Shown here: positions 46,270-55,459 of the stretch, one piece after another
Position numbering within the stretch: position 1 is the first letter of the stretch
Layout of the letters: the number at the start of each line of letters is the position of its first letter
NCBI GenBank assembly: GCA_964345035.1
Contig: CAYFPO010000008.1
Coordinates: forward strand, 4,384 to 68,383
Length of the DNA stretch: 64,000 nucleotides
From: CAYFPO01 sp964345035
GTDB taxonomy: Bacteria > Fidelibacterota > Marinisomatia > SCGC-AAA003-L08 > GCA-002704045
Direction: 5' to 3'
The notes under the pieces: model-generated
What the model was told of the DNA's origin: nothing
Databases searched by the model: none
The model's input: only the letters and a program-made list of their open reading frames with translations
Position numbers and translations under genes: made by a program

Positions 46270-47372
46270 TGCGCTGAACTTCCGTTTGTGTAATTTTGAT
46301 GTGCCTTGAAAGCGGCTGATCGTAATTTCCCTTTGTAATCTTCATAACTGCCGTATTCATGCACCAGATCTATAATTTCATTATAAAACATATAATTTTC
46401 AGGTTCTTCCAATATGGATATGATTTCATCCAATACTGTGGGATCCTTAAACCTTGCAAGCGATTGAAGCGATTTGATTCTCAGATCTCGAGAAAAATCC
46501 TCTGATAATGCAATCTCTACGAGAGGTCTTTTTACTGCAGGATGGTCAAACTCACCCATTGCTTGAATGAGAGTATTCAGGAGATAATAATAATCCTTTT
46601 TCCCGGATTGATAGGATTCAAGTAAAGCCATGATCATACGTTCTTCCTTTACATCCCCCAATGTGTTCAATGCAAAATCTTTCATCTCCAAATTGGATTT
46701 TGGATCTCCGAGTAATTCCACAAAGAAATCTACAACTTCAGGAGCTTTTTTCCTCGATAGGACTTCCACTGCACGATTCCTTACCCGTACATCCAGTTCA
46801 TCATTATTTACTATCTCAATTAATATGGGAATCACTCTCCTGTCACCCATAGCACCGAGTGTTAATGTCAATAATTCATTCATTCGTGCATGATTGGTTT
46901 TACTTACTTCGTATAAATCCAGCAGAGTGATCACATCATCTTCACTACCGAGAATACTGATTGCATTGATCATTGATTCCCGAATTTCCATTATTCTGTC
47001 TTCCGATGCCTTTAGTCCTGAAACAAGAAAAGCTGCTGATGATTCATTTCCATATTTTGTCAAAAAATCAATTGCCTGCAGCATTAAATCCAGTTCTACC
47101 AGACTGCTGCTTTCAACTGATTTGTGAATCGTTTCCAGAGCAATCGGGTGCCGGCTTTCCGATAAAACACCCAGTGCAGATACACGAACGTCGTAGGGTT
47201 GATTCTTATCCAAGTAAATTTCTGAAAGCACTTCCAAGGATCGTAATTTCCCGTCCAGATATTCAACACGCTGTTTTTCCACATCATCCATAGAATGGAC
47301 AACCTGCCTTGGTGCACATCCAGTATAAATCAGAATTATCAGGATTGTAAGTATATTTTTATTCAATTTCAT
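46266..47372 (-). CDS. HEAT-repeat lipoprotein
   Basis: A 368-residue lipoprotein; lipobox ILIYTGCAPR with Cys19. Residues 40-350 are a series of HEAT/PBS-lyase-type helical repeats, for example VRVSALGVLSESRHPIALET, LDVRVRNRAVEVLSRKKAPE and EMKDFALNTLGDVKEERMIM, each about 32 residues. Such solenoids act as protein-binding scaffolds. The protein should face the periplasm. It overlaps the Sm-like lipoprotein gene by four bases and lies 65 bases after the LpxH-like gene on the same strand. The binding partner is unknown. Confidence 0.85.
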   Translation of the reverse strand: MKLNKNILTILIILIYTGCAPRQVVHSMDDVEKQRVEYLDGKLRSLEVLSEIYLDKNQPYDVRVSALGVLSESRHPIALETIHKSVESSSLVELDLMLQAIDFLTKYGNESSAAFLVSGLKASEDRIMEIRESMINAISILGSEDDVITLLDLYEVSKTNHARMNELLTLTLGAMGDRRVIPILIEIVNNDELDVRVRNRAVEVLSRKKAPEVVDFFVELLGDPKSNLEMKDFALNTLGDVKEERMIMALLESYQSGKKDYYYLLNTLIQAMGEFDHPAVKRPLVEIALSEDFSRDLRIKSLQSLARFKDPTVLDEIISILEEPENYMFYNEIIDLVHEYGSYEDYKGKLRSAAFKAHQNYTNGSSAQ

Positions 47373-47437
47373 TCCTTGATGAATCTTAACTGTGAACAGT
47401 TAATTGATTAATATTTAAAAAAATTAACAGAAAATAC

Positions 47438-48172
47438 CTATGTATTCCAAGAATATTGATGCCAATCTTTACCATCATAAACAGTTACAGTGAATTGTGT
47501 TACCCAATCTCCCATAAAAATGAGTTTTTTACCAGAATTTTCTTCAATTCCGATTTGATGGTAATGACCAACCAGAATCACATCAATTCCCTCAGTCCAC
47601 TTTGTTTCTGCCCAATGAGTTAATTCAGTAATAATTTTTGGATTCCTGTTATCCTGATTATCATAATGCCTGGTAGTTGCAGATACTAATTTTGCCAAGC
47701 GACACCCAATTTTTGCTCCAAGTAAATTAAATAGAAAAATATTTATTTTACTTCTCAAAATTAATTTTAATACTCGATATCCTCCATCCGATATGAGAAT
47801 TCCGTCTCCATGGGTTACAAGTATGTTTAGTTTTTCCAATTGAAATTGAAAATCATCTTTGTAAAATCTCGCAGAAAACTTCCTATTAAAATATCCATTA
47901 TCCCAATAATCATGATTTCCAGCGATATAATGGATATCAATACCGGATATATGCAGATTTTCCAGTGCATCAAACAGATCTGAATACTCATTCGGTATAA
48001 ATTTTTTATAATCAAACCAGAAATCAAAAAAATCTCCGCCGATTATCAAGGTTCCCCCTGTAGACTGAATTTTCGAGAATAATGCATACAATTTCCTCCT
48101 ACGCTCAGCTTCATCCGGAGTATCTTTCATATAAAAGTGATTATCTGAAATAAAATAGATGGGAAGATTCAT
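47438..48172 (-). CDS. UDP-2,3-diacylglucosamine hydrolase-like metallophosphoesterase (LpxH family)
   Basis: A 244-residue calcineurin-like phosphoesterase with the metal-site motifs in order: FISDNHF (DxH), GGDFFDFWFDY (GD), YIAGNHDYWDNGYF (GNHD), VTHGDGIL (HGD) and VGHYHQIG (GHxH). The order and spacing fit LpxH, which cleaves UDP-2,3-diacylglucosamine in lipid A synthesis at the inner membrane. This suggests a lipopolysaccharide-type outer membrane. The first motif has Asn where Leu is usual (DNH instead of DLH), which is tolerated. It is transcribed away from the barrel fusion gene, with a 148-base divergent gap. Confidence 0.85.
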   Translation of the reverse strand: MNLPIYFISDNHFYMKDTPDEAERRRKLYALFSKIQSTGGTLIIGGDFFDFWFDYKKFIPNEYSDLFDALENLHISGIDIHYIAGNHDYWDNGYFNRKFSARFYKDDFQFQLEKLNILVTHGDGILISDGGYRVLKLILRSKINIFLFNLLGAKIGCRLAKLVSATTRHYDNQDNRNPKIITELTHWAETKWTEGIDVILVGHYHQIGIEENSGKKLIFMGDWVTQFTVTVYDGKDWHQYSWNT

Positions 48173-48320
48173 TCGCTTAACTTACGGACTGTTAATGTAA
48201 AAATCATAATAATAATTATATCAGAGAATATTGATAAATAATTAAAATAGGACTCATAAATTAACTAAGTAAAATTACAGAAAATAATGAACTTTGATTA
48301 GTATAGAGCATATCAAAAAA

Positions 48321-51300
48321 ATGTATATCCAAATTAAATTAATTCTGTTCAGTGTTTTATTGACTGTACAAGTCATTGGACAGTTTGGGCAAAATATCGT
48401 CCAATACGACGATTTTGAGTGGTATTATATTCAGTCAAAACATTTTGATATTTATTATTACGGTGTAGGAGAAAGTCACGCAGAATATGTAGCACACGAA
48501 TCTGAAATTGCCTATATCAATATCTCAACAAAAATGAACTGGACATTGAAAAACCGGGTGCCCATCATCGTATATAATTCCCATAATGATTTTCAACAGA
48601 CAAATGTGATAGATTCCTATATGTATGAAGGAATCGGCGGGGTCACCGAGTTATTTAAGAATAGAGTTGTAATTCCATTTGATGGATCTTATAAGGAATT
48701 TAAACATGTCATCCATCATGAATTAGTCCACGCTTTTATCATAGATTACATCTATGGCGGGAATATACAAAACCTGATTGCGAATCAGGTAAAAGCCCAA
48801 ATCCCGGGCTGGATGAATGAAGGACTTGCTGAATATCTTGCAAGCGGCTGGGATACAAATTCAGATATGTGGATGCGTGATCTTGCCATAAATGGCGGAG
48901 AATTACCAATGATACACCAATTGCAAGGGTATTTAGCATATCGGGGTGGTCAATCTGTGTGGAAATTCATAACCGGTAAATGGGGTGAAGAATCCATTGC
49001 AGAAATTTTATATCAGATAAAAACCGAGGATAATGTGAATAAAGGATTGGAGATGGCTTTGGGTATTGATATAGAAGAGCTGACCGAACAATGGCAGGAA
49101 TATATAAAAAAAGAGTATTGGCCTGATGTTTCAGGCAGGCAGAATCTGGATGAATTTTCCAGAATGTTGACAGACCATGAAGAATTGGAAAATTCCTATA
49201 ATATTGCTCCTGCAATATCTCCTGATGGAAGTCAGATTGCGATTTTTTCTAATAAATCGGGAACGATGGGTTTGTATTTGATTTCCGCTGAGGATGGCAG
49301 ATTTCTCAGACAGATAATTAAAGGTGAGCAAAGTGCTGAATATGAAGAATTACATATATTGAAGCCTGGAATAACCTGGTCTCCAGATGGTAAAAAAATT
49401 GCATTTGCAGCTAAATCAGGAAAATCAGACGCATTGAATATCGTTGATATTCACACAGAAGACGTAAATAAATACCGGTTTGATATGGAAGGAATTTTCA
49501 GAGCGTCCTGGAGCCCCTCTGGAAATGAAATCGCCTTTATAGGGAATAATGGTGAATCCAGCGATATCTACATTTTTAATGTTGAATCAGAAGAAATGGA
49601 AAATCTGACAAATGACTGGTTCACTGAAGATCAGATCTCCTGGGCACCGGATGGTAAGTCACTGCTGTTTATATCTGACCGTGGAGATGACTTGATCATA
49701 GATTCACCGGCAAATTCCAACTCTCATAATGTGGATAAAATTGATATTTTTCAAATATTCCGGGATAATGGAAAAATTATTAGATTGACCAATACAGAAT
49801 TTTCCGAAGCCTACCCGCTGTTCACAAATGATATGAACCAGATCATTTTTACTTCAGACGAGTATGGTATTAACAATATAAATGTGATGAATCTTCAGAC
49901 ACTGGATGTAAAACCCATTACAAACGTACAAACCGGAATTTCACAATTATCATGGAACCAATCAAATTCACATCTATTATTTTCCGGATTTGAAAATAGT
50001 GGTTATGATATTTATATGATGGCGAATCCACTGGATATTGTGGAAAAATCTATTGAAATTGAGCATACAAACTGGACATTGGATCAACCTGAACCACCCA
50101 TGTTAAATAAACCGGATAATAAGAAATCACCGGAAGCATCCCGTATATCCTATAAGAATTACGTGTTTTCTGATAATTATTTTACCCAAAGCAAGGATTC
50201 CTCTAAAAACAAAATTGTATATCCGCTGGAAGAAGTTCAGGACAGTTCGGGACATTTTATCAAACATCAATATAAAACCCGTTTCACATTGGATCTGATA
50301 CAGGGGTATGCCTATAATTCTGCCTTTTATTCCCCCAATGCAATGATTTACTTTTTATTTAGTGACATTCTTGGTGACCATAAAATATATCTCGGTACTG
50401 AAATGCAGATATCTCTGGAAGATTCAGATTATTTTTTACTGTACAGGCTTTTACCAAATAAAACTGATTATAATTTCCTTGTTTACCATCTTGCTGAACA
50501 TTATCAAAGCTATGATGAAATTGTACGTCTGAGGAATCTTGGGCTGGGTGTGAATGCATCCAGACCATTTTCAAGGTTTCAACGAATGGAATTCGGCATC
50601 CAGTATAGCTATATTGAACATGCAGAATTCAGAGAAGTAAATGATGGTTCATTTTCAAATACATACAGTGATGAGGAGATCATAGATAAGATTAATGCGG
50701 TTATACCCTCAATGGGATATGTATGGGATAATACTTTGTGGACATATACCTATCCTGTGGATGGAATCAGAGCATTTACAAGATTGGACCTATCTCCCAA
50801 ATTAAATAATGATGGGCTTGAGTTCAGCACATTCAGTCTGGATTTGAGAGGATATAATCCCTTGAAGAATGGTGTGAGCATCGCCGGGCGGATGTATTTT
50901 GGAAAAAGTTTTGGGGGAAATGCTCAGAATTTTCATCTGGGTGGTGTACCCTGGTTATTTTCCTCAGAAAATAGTATCTATGCCAGTGATCCAAGAAATT
51001 CCAGTTCAATGCTGCAGAATATTTTTCTTTCTGAATATGTTATGCCGGTTCGAGGGGCTCAGATCAATGAAATAGACGGAACTACTACGGTGCTATTTAA
51101 TGCCGAATTACGCTTGCCATTTTTGTTGTATTATTTTCCCTCCATCAAATACTTCGGTCAAATAAATGGTGTTATTTTCACAGACATCGGCGCTGCTTGG
51201 TCCGGTAAATCCCCGGATTTCTGGGACGGTGAAAGCTGGAATTCCAACCCAAAAGATTTTGTATGGACGTATGGATTCGGTCCCCGTTTCATTCTCTTTG

Positions 51301-51392
51301 GTTTACCCATAAAATTAGATTATGCATGGGAATACATACCCAACCAAAAATCTGAAAGAATGTGGTATGTATCAATCGGGTTGGATTTTTGA
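48321..51392 (+). CDS. Metallopeptidase (MA-like) - TolB-type propeller - outer-membrane barrel fusion
   Basis: About 1023 residues. The ATG at 48321 gives a clean signal peptide (MYIQIKLILFSVLLTVQVIG); a TTG at 48294 gives a poor one. The N-terminal domain is a gluzincin-like peptidase: HHELVHAF with HExxH at residues 133-137 and NEGLAEYLA near 170 as the third ligand. A TolB/WD40-like propeller follows (about 290-580), with blades such as ITWSPDGKKIAFAA, ASWSPSGNEIAFIG and ISWAPDGKSLLFIS. The rest is an Omp85-type barrel (about 670-1023; INGVIFTDIGAAWSG), ending in a Phe. All parts would be on the outside of or in the outer membrane. It is a single gene with an unusual mix of domains. Confidence 0.88.
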   Translation: MYIQIKLILFSVLLTVQVIGQFGQNIVQYDDFEWYYIQSKHFDIYYYGVGESHAEYVAHESEIAYINISTKMNWTLKNRVPIIVYNSHNDFQQTNVIDSYMYEGIGGVTELFKNRVVIPFDGSYKEFKHVIHHELVHAFIIDYIYGGNIQNLIANQVKAQIPGWMNEGLAEYLASGWDTNSDMWMRDLAINGGELPMIHQLQGYLAYRGGQSVWKFITGKWGEESIAEILYQIKTEDNVNKGLEMALGIDIEELTEQWQEYIKKEYWPDVSGRQNLDEFSRMLTDHEELENSYNIAPAISPDGSQIAIFSNKSGTMGLYLISAEDGRFLRQIIKGEQSAEYEELHILKPGITWSPDGKKIAFAAKSGKSDALNIVDIHTEDVNKYRFDMEGIFRASWSPSGNEIAFIGNNGESSDIYIFNVESEEMENLTNDWFTEDQISWAPDGKSLLFISDRGDDLIIDSPANSNSHNVDKIDIFQIFRDNGKIIRLTNTEFSEAYPLFTNDMNQIIFTSDEYGINNINVMNLQTLDVKPITNVQTGISQLSWNQSNSHLLFSGFENSGYDIYMMANPLDIVEKSIEIEHTNWTLDQPEPPMLNKPDNKKSPEASRISYKNYVFSDNYFTQSKDSSKNKIVYPLEEVQDSSGHFIKHQYKTRFTLDLIQGYAYNSAFYSPNAMIYFLFSDILGDHKIYLGTEMQISLEDSDYFLLYRLLPNKTDYNFLVYHLAEHYQSYDEIVRLRNLGLGVNASRPFSRFQRMEFGIQYSYIEHAEFREVNDGSFSNTYSDEEIIDKINAVIPSMGYVWDNTLWTYTYPVDGIRAFTRLDLSPKLNNDGLEFSTFSLDLRGYNPLKNGVSIAGRMYFGKSFGGNAQNFHLGGVPWLFSSENSIYASDPRNSSSMLQNIFLSEYVMPVRGAQINEIDGTTTVLFNAELRLPFLLYYFPSIKYFGQINGVIFTDIGAAWSGKSPDFWDGESWNSNPKDFVWTYGFGPRFILFGLPIKLDYAWEYIPNQKSERMWYVSIGLDF

Positions 51393-51488
51393 TTTTTAAA
51401 ATTCTATTTGGTGTATGTTGAACTTACGATAAAAAAGTTTATACAGAGTTAAGCAACTGTTAAATTACAAATGCAAACAGGATGCTTA

Positions 51489-51818
51489 ATGGAAACAAAA
51501 AGGACAAGAAAGACATATGACAGGGATTTTAAGGTGTCAGGACTAAAATTAATTTTAGAGAAGCACCAGAGCGTATCCAAGTTGTCACGGGATTTAGGTG
51601 TTAGCCAGAACTCACTTCACTTATGGAAACGAGCATTTTTGCAAGATTCAAGGAACTGCTTTCCAGGCAATGGTCAAGTTACAGAGCATGAGAATGAAGT
51701 TCGCCGTTTAAAATATGAGCTTGAGTTGGTGAAAGAAGAGCGTGATATTTTAAAACCTGCCCGCCCTCCATTTTGTCGGGAGCAGGCGGGAAAGCCGTGG
51801 GCATATTTTCAGAAGTAA
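51489..51818 (+). pseudogene. IS3-family OrfA, C-terminus altered by a 35-bp palindrome insertion
   Basis: About 110 codons. It starts METKRTRKTYDRDFK and has the helix-turn-helix (KLSRDLGVSQNSLHLWKR) and leucine zipper (NEVRRLKYELELVKEERDIL) of IS3 OrfA. After ERDILK, 35 inserted bases shift the frame, so it ends PARPPFCREQAGKPWAYFQK. Without them the reading would be ILKKAVGIFSEVRK followed by a stop that overlaps the OrfB ATG, as is normal for this family. Confidence 0.8.
51756..51790 (+). repeat. 35-bp imperfect palindrome inserted in the IS3 orfA
   Basis: It begins CCTGCCCGCCC and ends GCAGGCGGG; the two arms pair over 13 positions with two C-A mismatches and two G-T pairs. It breaks a conserved OrfA end, so its insertion is after the IS. 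The first 11 bases match those of the 2440-2475 palindrome at 10 positions. Confidence 0.65.
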
Positions 51819-51822
51819 GAAA

Positions 51823-52484
51823 ATGAAGTTTAAGTTTATAGATACCCATAAAATAAGAATAGAATTTCAAAGATGTGTGATATGTTTGGTGTTACACCTG
51901 GGGGTTATTATTAGTGGAAGAATCGTGGTAAGAGTAAAAGAGAATTAGAAAACGAGTATCTACTTCAAAAGATTAGAGAAGTGCATAAGAAAAACAATAA
52001 AATCTATGGGTTGGTGATATAACTTACATGGATACAAAAGAGGGTTGGTTATTTTTTAGCGAAGGTAATGGATGTATATAACAGAGAAATTATTGGCTGG
52101 GCTTTTGAAAAACGGCAAAAGACAGATCTTGTGATTAAGGCTATGGAACGGGCATTGTTTAAAAAAACGCCTGAAAAAGATATGATATTTCACTCAGACC
52201 GGGGTAGTCAGTATGCAAGTAACCGGTATAAAAGCCTACTAAGTGAGAATGCTATCCGGCAGAGTATGAGTAATAATGGAAACTGTTATGATAATGCCAT
52301 AGCTGAATCTTTCTTTAAAACTTTGAAAACAGAGCTGATCTACCATAAGAGGTATAAAACAAGGGAAGAAGCGAAATTGGACCTATTTGAATACATAGAG
52401 GTGTTTTACAATCGGGAAAGATTACATTCTGCACTGGATTATAAAACACCTATTGAATATGGGAGACTACTAAATGTTGCTTAA
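51823..52484 (+). pseudogene. IS3-family OrfB (DDE transposase) with internal deletion, stop codon and frameshift
   Basis: The start (MKFKFIDTHK) is at its usual overlap with OrfA. Early on, an in-frame TAG follows GGYY (51901-51915 region). After KIREVHKKNNKIYG, about 70 codons are missing and the sequence goes on as WVGDITYMDTKEGWLFF. A T-run there then shifts the frame. The catalytic C-terminal part from MDVYNREIIGW on is intact in one frame (52068-52484) with FHSDRGSQYAS and the NAIAESFFKTLKTE glutamate. The product cannot work as a transposase. Confidence 0.85.
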
Positions 52485-52532
52485 CTTTGACTCAACTCTT
52501 TCGTATAAAGACCAGTAATTACTAATATTGTA

Positions 52533-53660
52533 TTGTTTACCATAAATTCAACTTGTACTGTTACCTCTGCCCGGGCTGGGGTTTTGGAAACCGGTCACGG
52601 AAAAATAGAGACTCCCTTTTTTATGCCAATCGGCACTTATGGAGCCGTGAAAACCCAGTCCTCCGAAGAGATCAAGACTCTTCCCAGTAAAATAATGTTA
52701 TCTAATTCCTATCATTTATATATTCGTCCGGGGACTGAAATATTAGAAGCAGCCGGCGGACTTCATAAATTTATGAACTGGGATGGTGCAATTTTAACAG
52801 ATTCAGGGGGATATCAGGTGTTTAGTCTCCGTGGTATGCGGAAAATTACTGATGAGGGTGTAACGTTTCAATCCCACCTGGATGGCAGTTCCCATCACTT
52901 TACTCCGGAGAAAGTAGTAGATATTCAACGGTCAATTGGGTCAGATCTTATGATGATGCTGGATGTGTGTCCTGCTGGTGATGCCGATAGATCTACCTGG
53001 AAGGATGCTCTGAAAAAAACTACCGATTGGGCAAAACGGAGTATGAATCATTTTAAGAATACCGAACCGAAGTATGGGTATAACCAGATCATTCTCCCCA
53101 TAGTTCAGGGCGGTACTGATCCGGAACTCAGAAAGCAGTCTGCATTTGAATTAATGGAGTTGGATGCAGGAGCATACGCCATCGGCGGATTGGCTGTAGG
53201 AGAACCCAAAGAAGAAATGTTAACCACTACCGCTCTGATGAATGAATATTTGCCAAGGGATAAACCCAGATACTTAATGGGAGTGGGAACTCCGGCAGAT
53301 CTGGTTAGATGTGTTGCACTGGGAGTTGATATGTTTGATTGTGTGATCCCAACCAGAAACGGCAGGAATGGGCAATTATTTACTTTTAATGGTAAATTCA
53401 ATATTCGGAATTCCAAATACAAATATGATCATACTCCTATTGATGATTCCGGAGTATCTGAAATATCCGCAGAATATACAAAATCCTATCTTCATCATTT
53501 GTTTAAAACGGAGGAAATTCTGGGATACAGAATAGCAACACAACAAAATTTAAAGTTCTACATTCATATAATGAATCAAATGCGAACCGCAATCAAAAAA
53601 GATGAATTTGAGAAATGGTCAAAGGTATTCCTTAAAAATTATGAAAATGGCATAGAATAA
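52533..53660 (+). CDS. tgt: tRNA-guanine transglycosylase
   Basis: A 375-residue enzyme that swaps guanine-34 of certain tRNAs for the queuosine precursor. The N-terminus aligns well with other Tgt proteins (TSARAGVLETGHGKIETPFF, FMPIGTYGAVKTQ). Catalytic motifs are ILTDSGGYQVFSL (first Asp), VQGGTDPELRKQSAFEL, GGLAVGEPKEEM, and the nucleophile Asp in GVDMFDCVIPTRNGRNG. A CxC zinc motif is not obvious; the usual CSCxxC is replaced by a region without cysteines (KYDHTPIDDSGVSEISAEYT), so the zinc site seems lost. The start is TTG at 52533; no ATG is available earlier. The IS3 remnant ends about 20 bases upstream and so determines its leader. Confidence 0.93.
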   Translation: MFTINSTCTVTSARAGVLETGHGKIETPFFMPIGTYGAVKTQSSEEIKTLPSKIMLSNSYHLYIRPGTEILEAAGGLHKFMNWDGAILTDSGGYQVFSLRGMRKITDEGVTFQSHLDGSSHHFTPEKVVDIQRSIGSDLMMMLDVCPAGDADRSTWKDALKKTTDWAKRSMNHFKNTEPKYGYNQIILPIVQGGTDPELRKQSAFELMELDAGAYAIGGLAVGEPKEEMLTTTALMNEYLPRDKPRYLMGVGTPADLVRCVALGVDMFDCVIPTRNGRNGQLFTFNGKFNIRNSKYKYDHTPIDDSGVSEISAEYTKSYLHHLFKTEEILGYRIATQQNLKFYIHIMNQMRTAIKKDEFEKWSKVFLKNYENGIE

Positions 53661-53688
53661 TGAAATTTTAGTTTTTTTCTTTTGATAT

Positions 53689-53703
53689 TGAGACTGAGTC
53701 TCA
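53689..53703 (+). promoter_or_regulatory. 15-bp perfect palindrome resembling a Fur-family operator
   Basis: TGAGACTGAGTCTCA, a 7-1-7 palindrome between tgt and the porin gene, 67 bases before the porin start. It differs from the classical Fur core TGAGAATnATTCTCA at one position in each half. Placement in a promoter region fits a repressor site. Confidence 0.45.
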
Positions 53704-53769
53704 TTTAAACTTAGGTATTGAAATGATATTTAATTTTAAATAAATCAATTAGAAAAGGAAAAATACACA

Positions 53770-54825
53770 ATGAAAAAAATACTAATTATGATGATTGCAG
53801 TGATGTCAATCTCCACAGTCTTCGGTCAGGATGAGTTCTTTCAACCGGGATCTACGCTCGGTGGGTACGGTGAACTGCATTGGAATCAAGCGGAGGATGC
53901 TGATGGGAATCAAACCAAAAATACATTGGACTTCCACCGCTTCATTATCTACTACGGATATAACTGGACTGAAAAATGGTCATTCAAATCCGAAGTGGAA
54001 TTAGAGCATAACTTCGTGAAAGAAGGTCAAGGTGAATTGGAGTTGGAACAGGCATTCGTGAACTACCATGCCGGTAACTGGGGATTCCAGGGCGGTGTGA
54101 TCCTTCCCTCTGCAGGACTCATCAATGAATACCATGAACCACCATTGTTTCTCTCTGTAGAGCGCCCAACCTACAGTAAATACATTATCCCCACAACATG
54201 GTTTGGTAATGGTTTTACTTTTTATGGCAATCATTCTGGCTTCAATTTCAGAATAGCTATGCTGGAAGACCTGGATGGTGATGGAATTATCGATGATGGA
54301 CATATTCGCGGTGGTCGTGGTAAAGGATATAAAACATCTGCATACAGTTGGACTAAAAATTTGAGTGCAACATATACCGGTATTATTGGCTTAAGGGTCG
54401 GAGGTTCTTTTACATTAAATGATGCACCTATTGACAATGATGCAGATTCTACATTAGGTGTTCAAATGTTTGAAGTTAACGCCAAATACGATGCGAATAA
54501 TGTATTAGCAGTGCTCGAATATGGACAAAATTCATTTGATGCAAGTAATATTGATAATGTTAATGACTGGACAAGTTCAGGGTATTATATTGACTTAGGT
54601 TATAATATCGGCAGCTTTGTGAACTGCGGTAAACTCATCCCCTGGATGCGTATATCCAATGTTGCCAAAAATGATGATGAGTCTTCCAAGCAGTCTGACA
54701 TTCAGCGCTTTGGACTCACTTGGTGGCCCATTAACGATGTAGCATTTAAATTTGACTACGGCACCGTAACTACAGAAGATGTTTCAACTACTGAAATTAA
54801 TGTAGGGATTGGTTATAAATTTTAA
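53770..54825 (+). CDS. Outer-membrane porin (OprP/beta-barrel porin-like)
   Basis: A 351-residue protein. A signal peptide ends at about residue 19 (STVFGQ). The rest shows alternating beta-strands with aromatic girdles, e.g. YGYNWTEKWSFKSEVELEHN, WGFQGGVILPSAGLINEYHE, RVGGSFTLND, and ends in KF (NVGIGYKF), typical of outer-membrane barrels. Gly-Tyr-Gly-Glu-Leu-His at the N-terminus and LEDLDGDGIIDDG (a calcium-like loop) are notable. It resembles phosphate-selective or general anion porins and has no plug. A ribosome-binding site (AGAAAAGGA) is seen before its ATG, and an ideal terminator after it. The codon usage and strong signals suggest high expression. Confidence 0.85.
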   Translation: MKKILIMMIAVMSISTVFGQDEFFQPGSTLGGYGELHWNQAEDADGNQTKNTLDFHRFIIYYGYNWTEKWSFKSEVELEHNFVKEGQGELELEQAFVNYHAGNWGFQGGVILPSAGLINEYHEPPLFLSVERPTYSKYIIPTTWFGNGFTFYGNHSGFNFRIAMLEDLDGDGIIDDGHIRGGRGKGYKTSAYSWTKNLSATYTGIIGLRVGGSFTLNDAPIDNDADSTLGVQMFEVNAKYDANNVLAVLEYGQNSFDASNIDNVNDWTSSGYYIDLGYNIGSFVNCGKLIPWMRISNVAKNDDESSKQSDIQRFGLTWWPINDVAFKFDYGTVTTEDVSTTEINVGIGYKF

Positions 54826-54851
54826 TAGGGTCAATTTTGTTGATTGTTACT

Positions 54852-54882
54852 GAAAAGGGGTTCTATTTTAGAACCCCTTTTC
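54852..54882 (+). terminator. Intrinsic terminator after the porin gene
   Basis: A perfect 12-bp stem GAAAAGGGGTTC/GAACCCCTTTTC with a 7-base loop (TATTTTA). The A/T tract in the stem stands in for the T-run. It lies 27 bases after the porin stop and extends to the start region of the next gene, so partial read-through is possible. Confidence 0.85.
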
Positions 54883-54910
54883 TCCATTAAAAATGAAATC
54901 AGAACTTAAT

Positions 54911-55459
54911 ATGAGAATATATAACCAAATTCGAATTGTTGTTTTCTGTTTAATTTCAGGGTTTTCTGTTTTATCCGCTGGTATTATTGAGGGTGCTGAA
55001 TCTAAATTGGCTGCCCAATATGGTACGAATTCTGAATTACTACATAAAAATATTGAAATCCCTGAAAGTTTGAAAGAAGAAATCCAAAAAAGAGTGAAGC
55101 AGAAATTTTTCAGGGATAATCTCCATTGTTGGAAGATAACCCAAAATGACACTACAACATTATTTGCAGTCTTGGATAACACAATCGGTAAATCAATGCC
55201 TATTACATTTATGGTCATTTTTAATGAGGAAGGTTCTATCTTACATACGGAGATCCTGAAATACCGTGAGTCCTATGGCGGAGAAATTCAAAACGATAGC
55301 TGGACTGAGCAGTATATGGGAAAAAATGCAGACTCCAAATTGAGAGTTGGTTCTGAAATCCAGGGGATAAGCGGTGCAACCATATCGGTTCATTCCGTAA
55401 ACAAAGGAATTCAGAAACTAATTTTGATTTATCCGTTTATTCAGGAAATATTTCAGTGA
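54911..55459 (+). CDS. Exported FMN-binding domain protein
   Basis: About 182 residues. The signal peptide (IVVFCLISGFSVLSA) ends near residue 23. The C-terminal half is an FMN-binding domain: a strand AVLDNTIGKSMPITFMVIFN, then YRESYGGEIQ, and ISGATISVHSV (residues about 153-163), where the Thr of SGAT is the site at which FMN is joined covalently by ApbE in NqrC and RnfG. It should act in electron transfer at the outer face of the inner membrane. I chose ATG 54911 since the earlier ATG (54893) lies close to the terminator. The next gene overlaps by four bases. Confidence 0.85.
   Translation: MRIYNQIRIVVFCLISGFSVLSAGIIEGAESKLAAQYGTNSELLHKNIEIPESLKEEIQKRVKQKFFRDNLHCWKITQNDTTTLFAVLDNTIGKSMPITFMVIFNEEGSILHTEILKYRESYGGEIQNDSWTEQYMGKNADSKLRVGSEIQGISGATISVHSVNKGIQKLILIYPFIQEIFQ

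Larger units (their letters stand above)
51420..52514 (+). mobile_element. Degenerate IS3-family insertion sequence
   Basis: Two transposase reading frames, both broken, lie between short inverted ends. The clearest end match is the 11-mer AGTTAAGCAAC at 51447-51457 and its inverted copy at 52476-52486; outward from these the two ends match only loosely, so the outer limits are approximate. No target duplication can be confirmed. The element lies immediately upstream of tgt and may have replaced its original promoter. Confidence 0.75.

Noticed and set aside
49118..49142. GCCTGA...TCAGGCAGGC hairpin inside the peptidase/barrel gene
   Set aside because: It shares CAGGCAGG with the mobile palindromes, but the reading frame around it is normal and no insertion can be shown.
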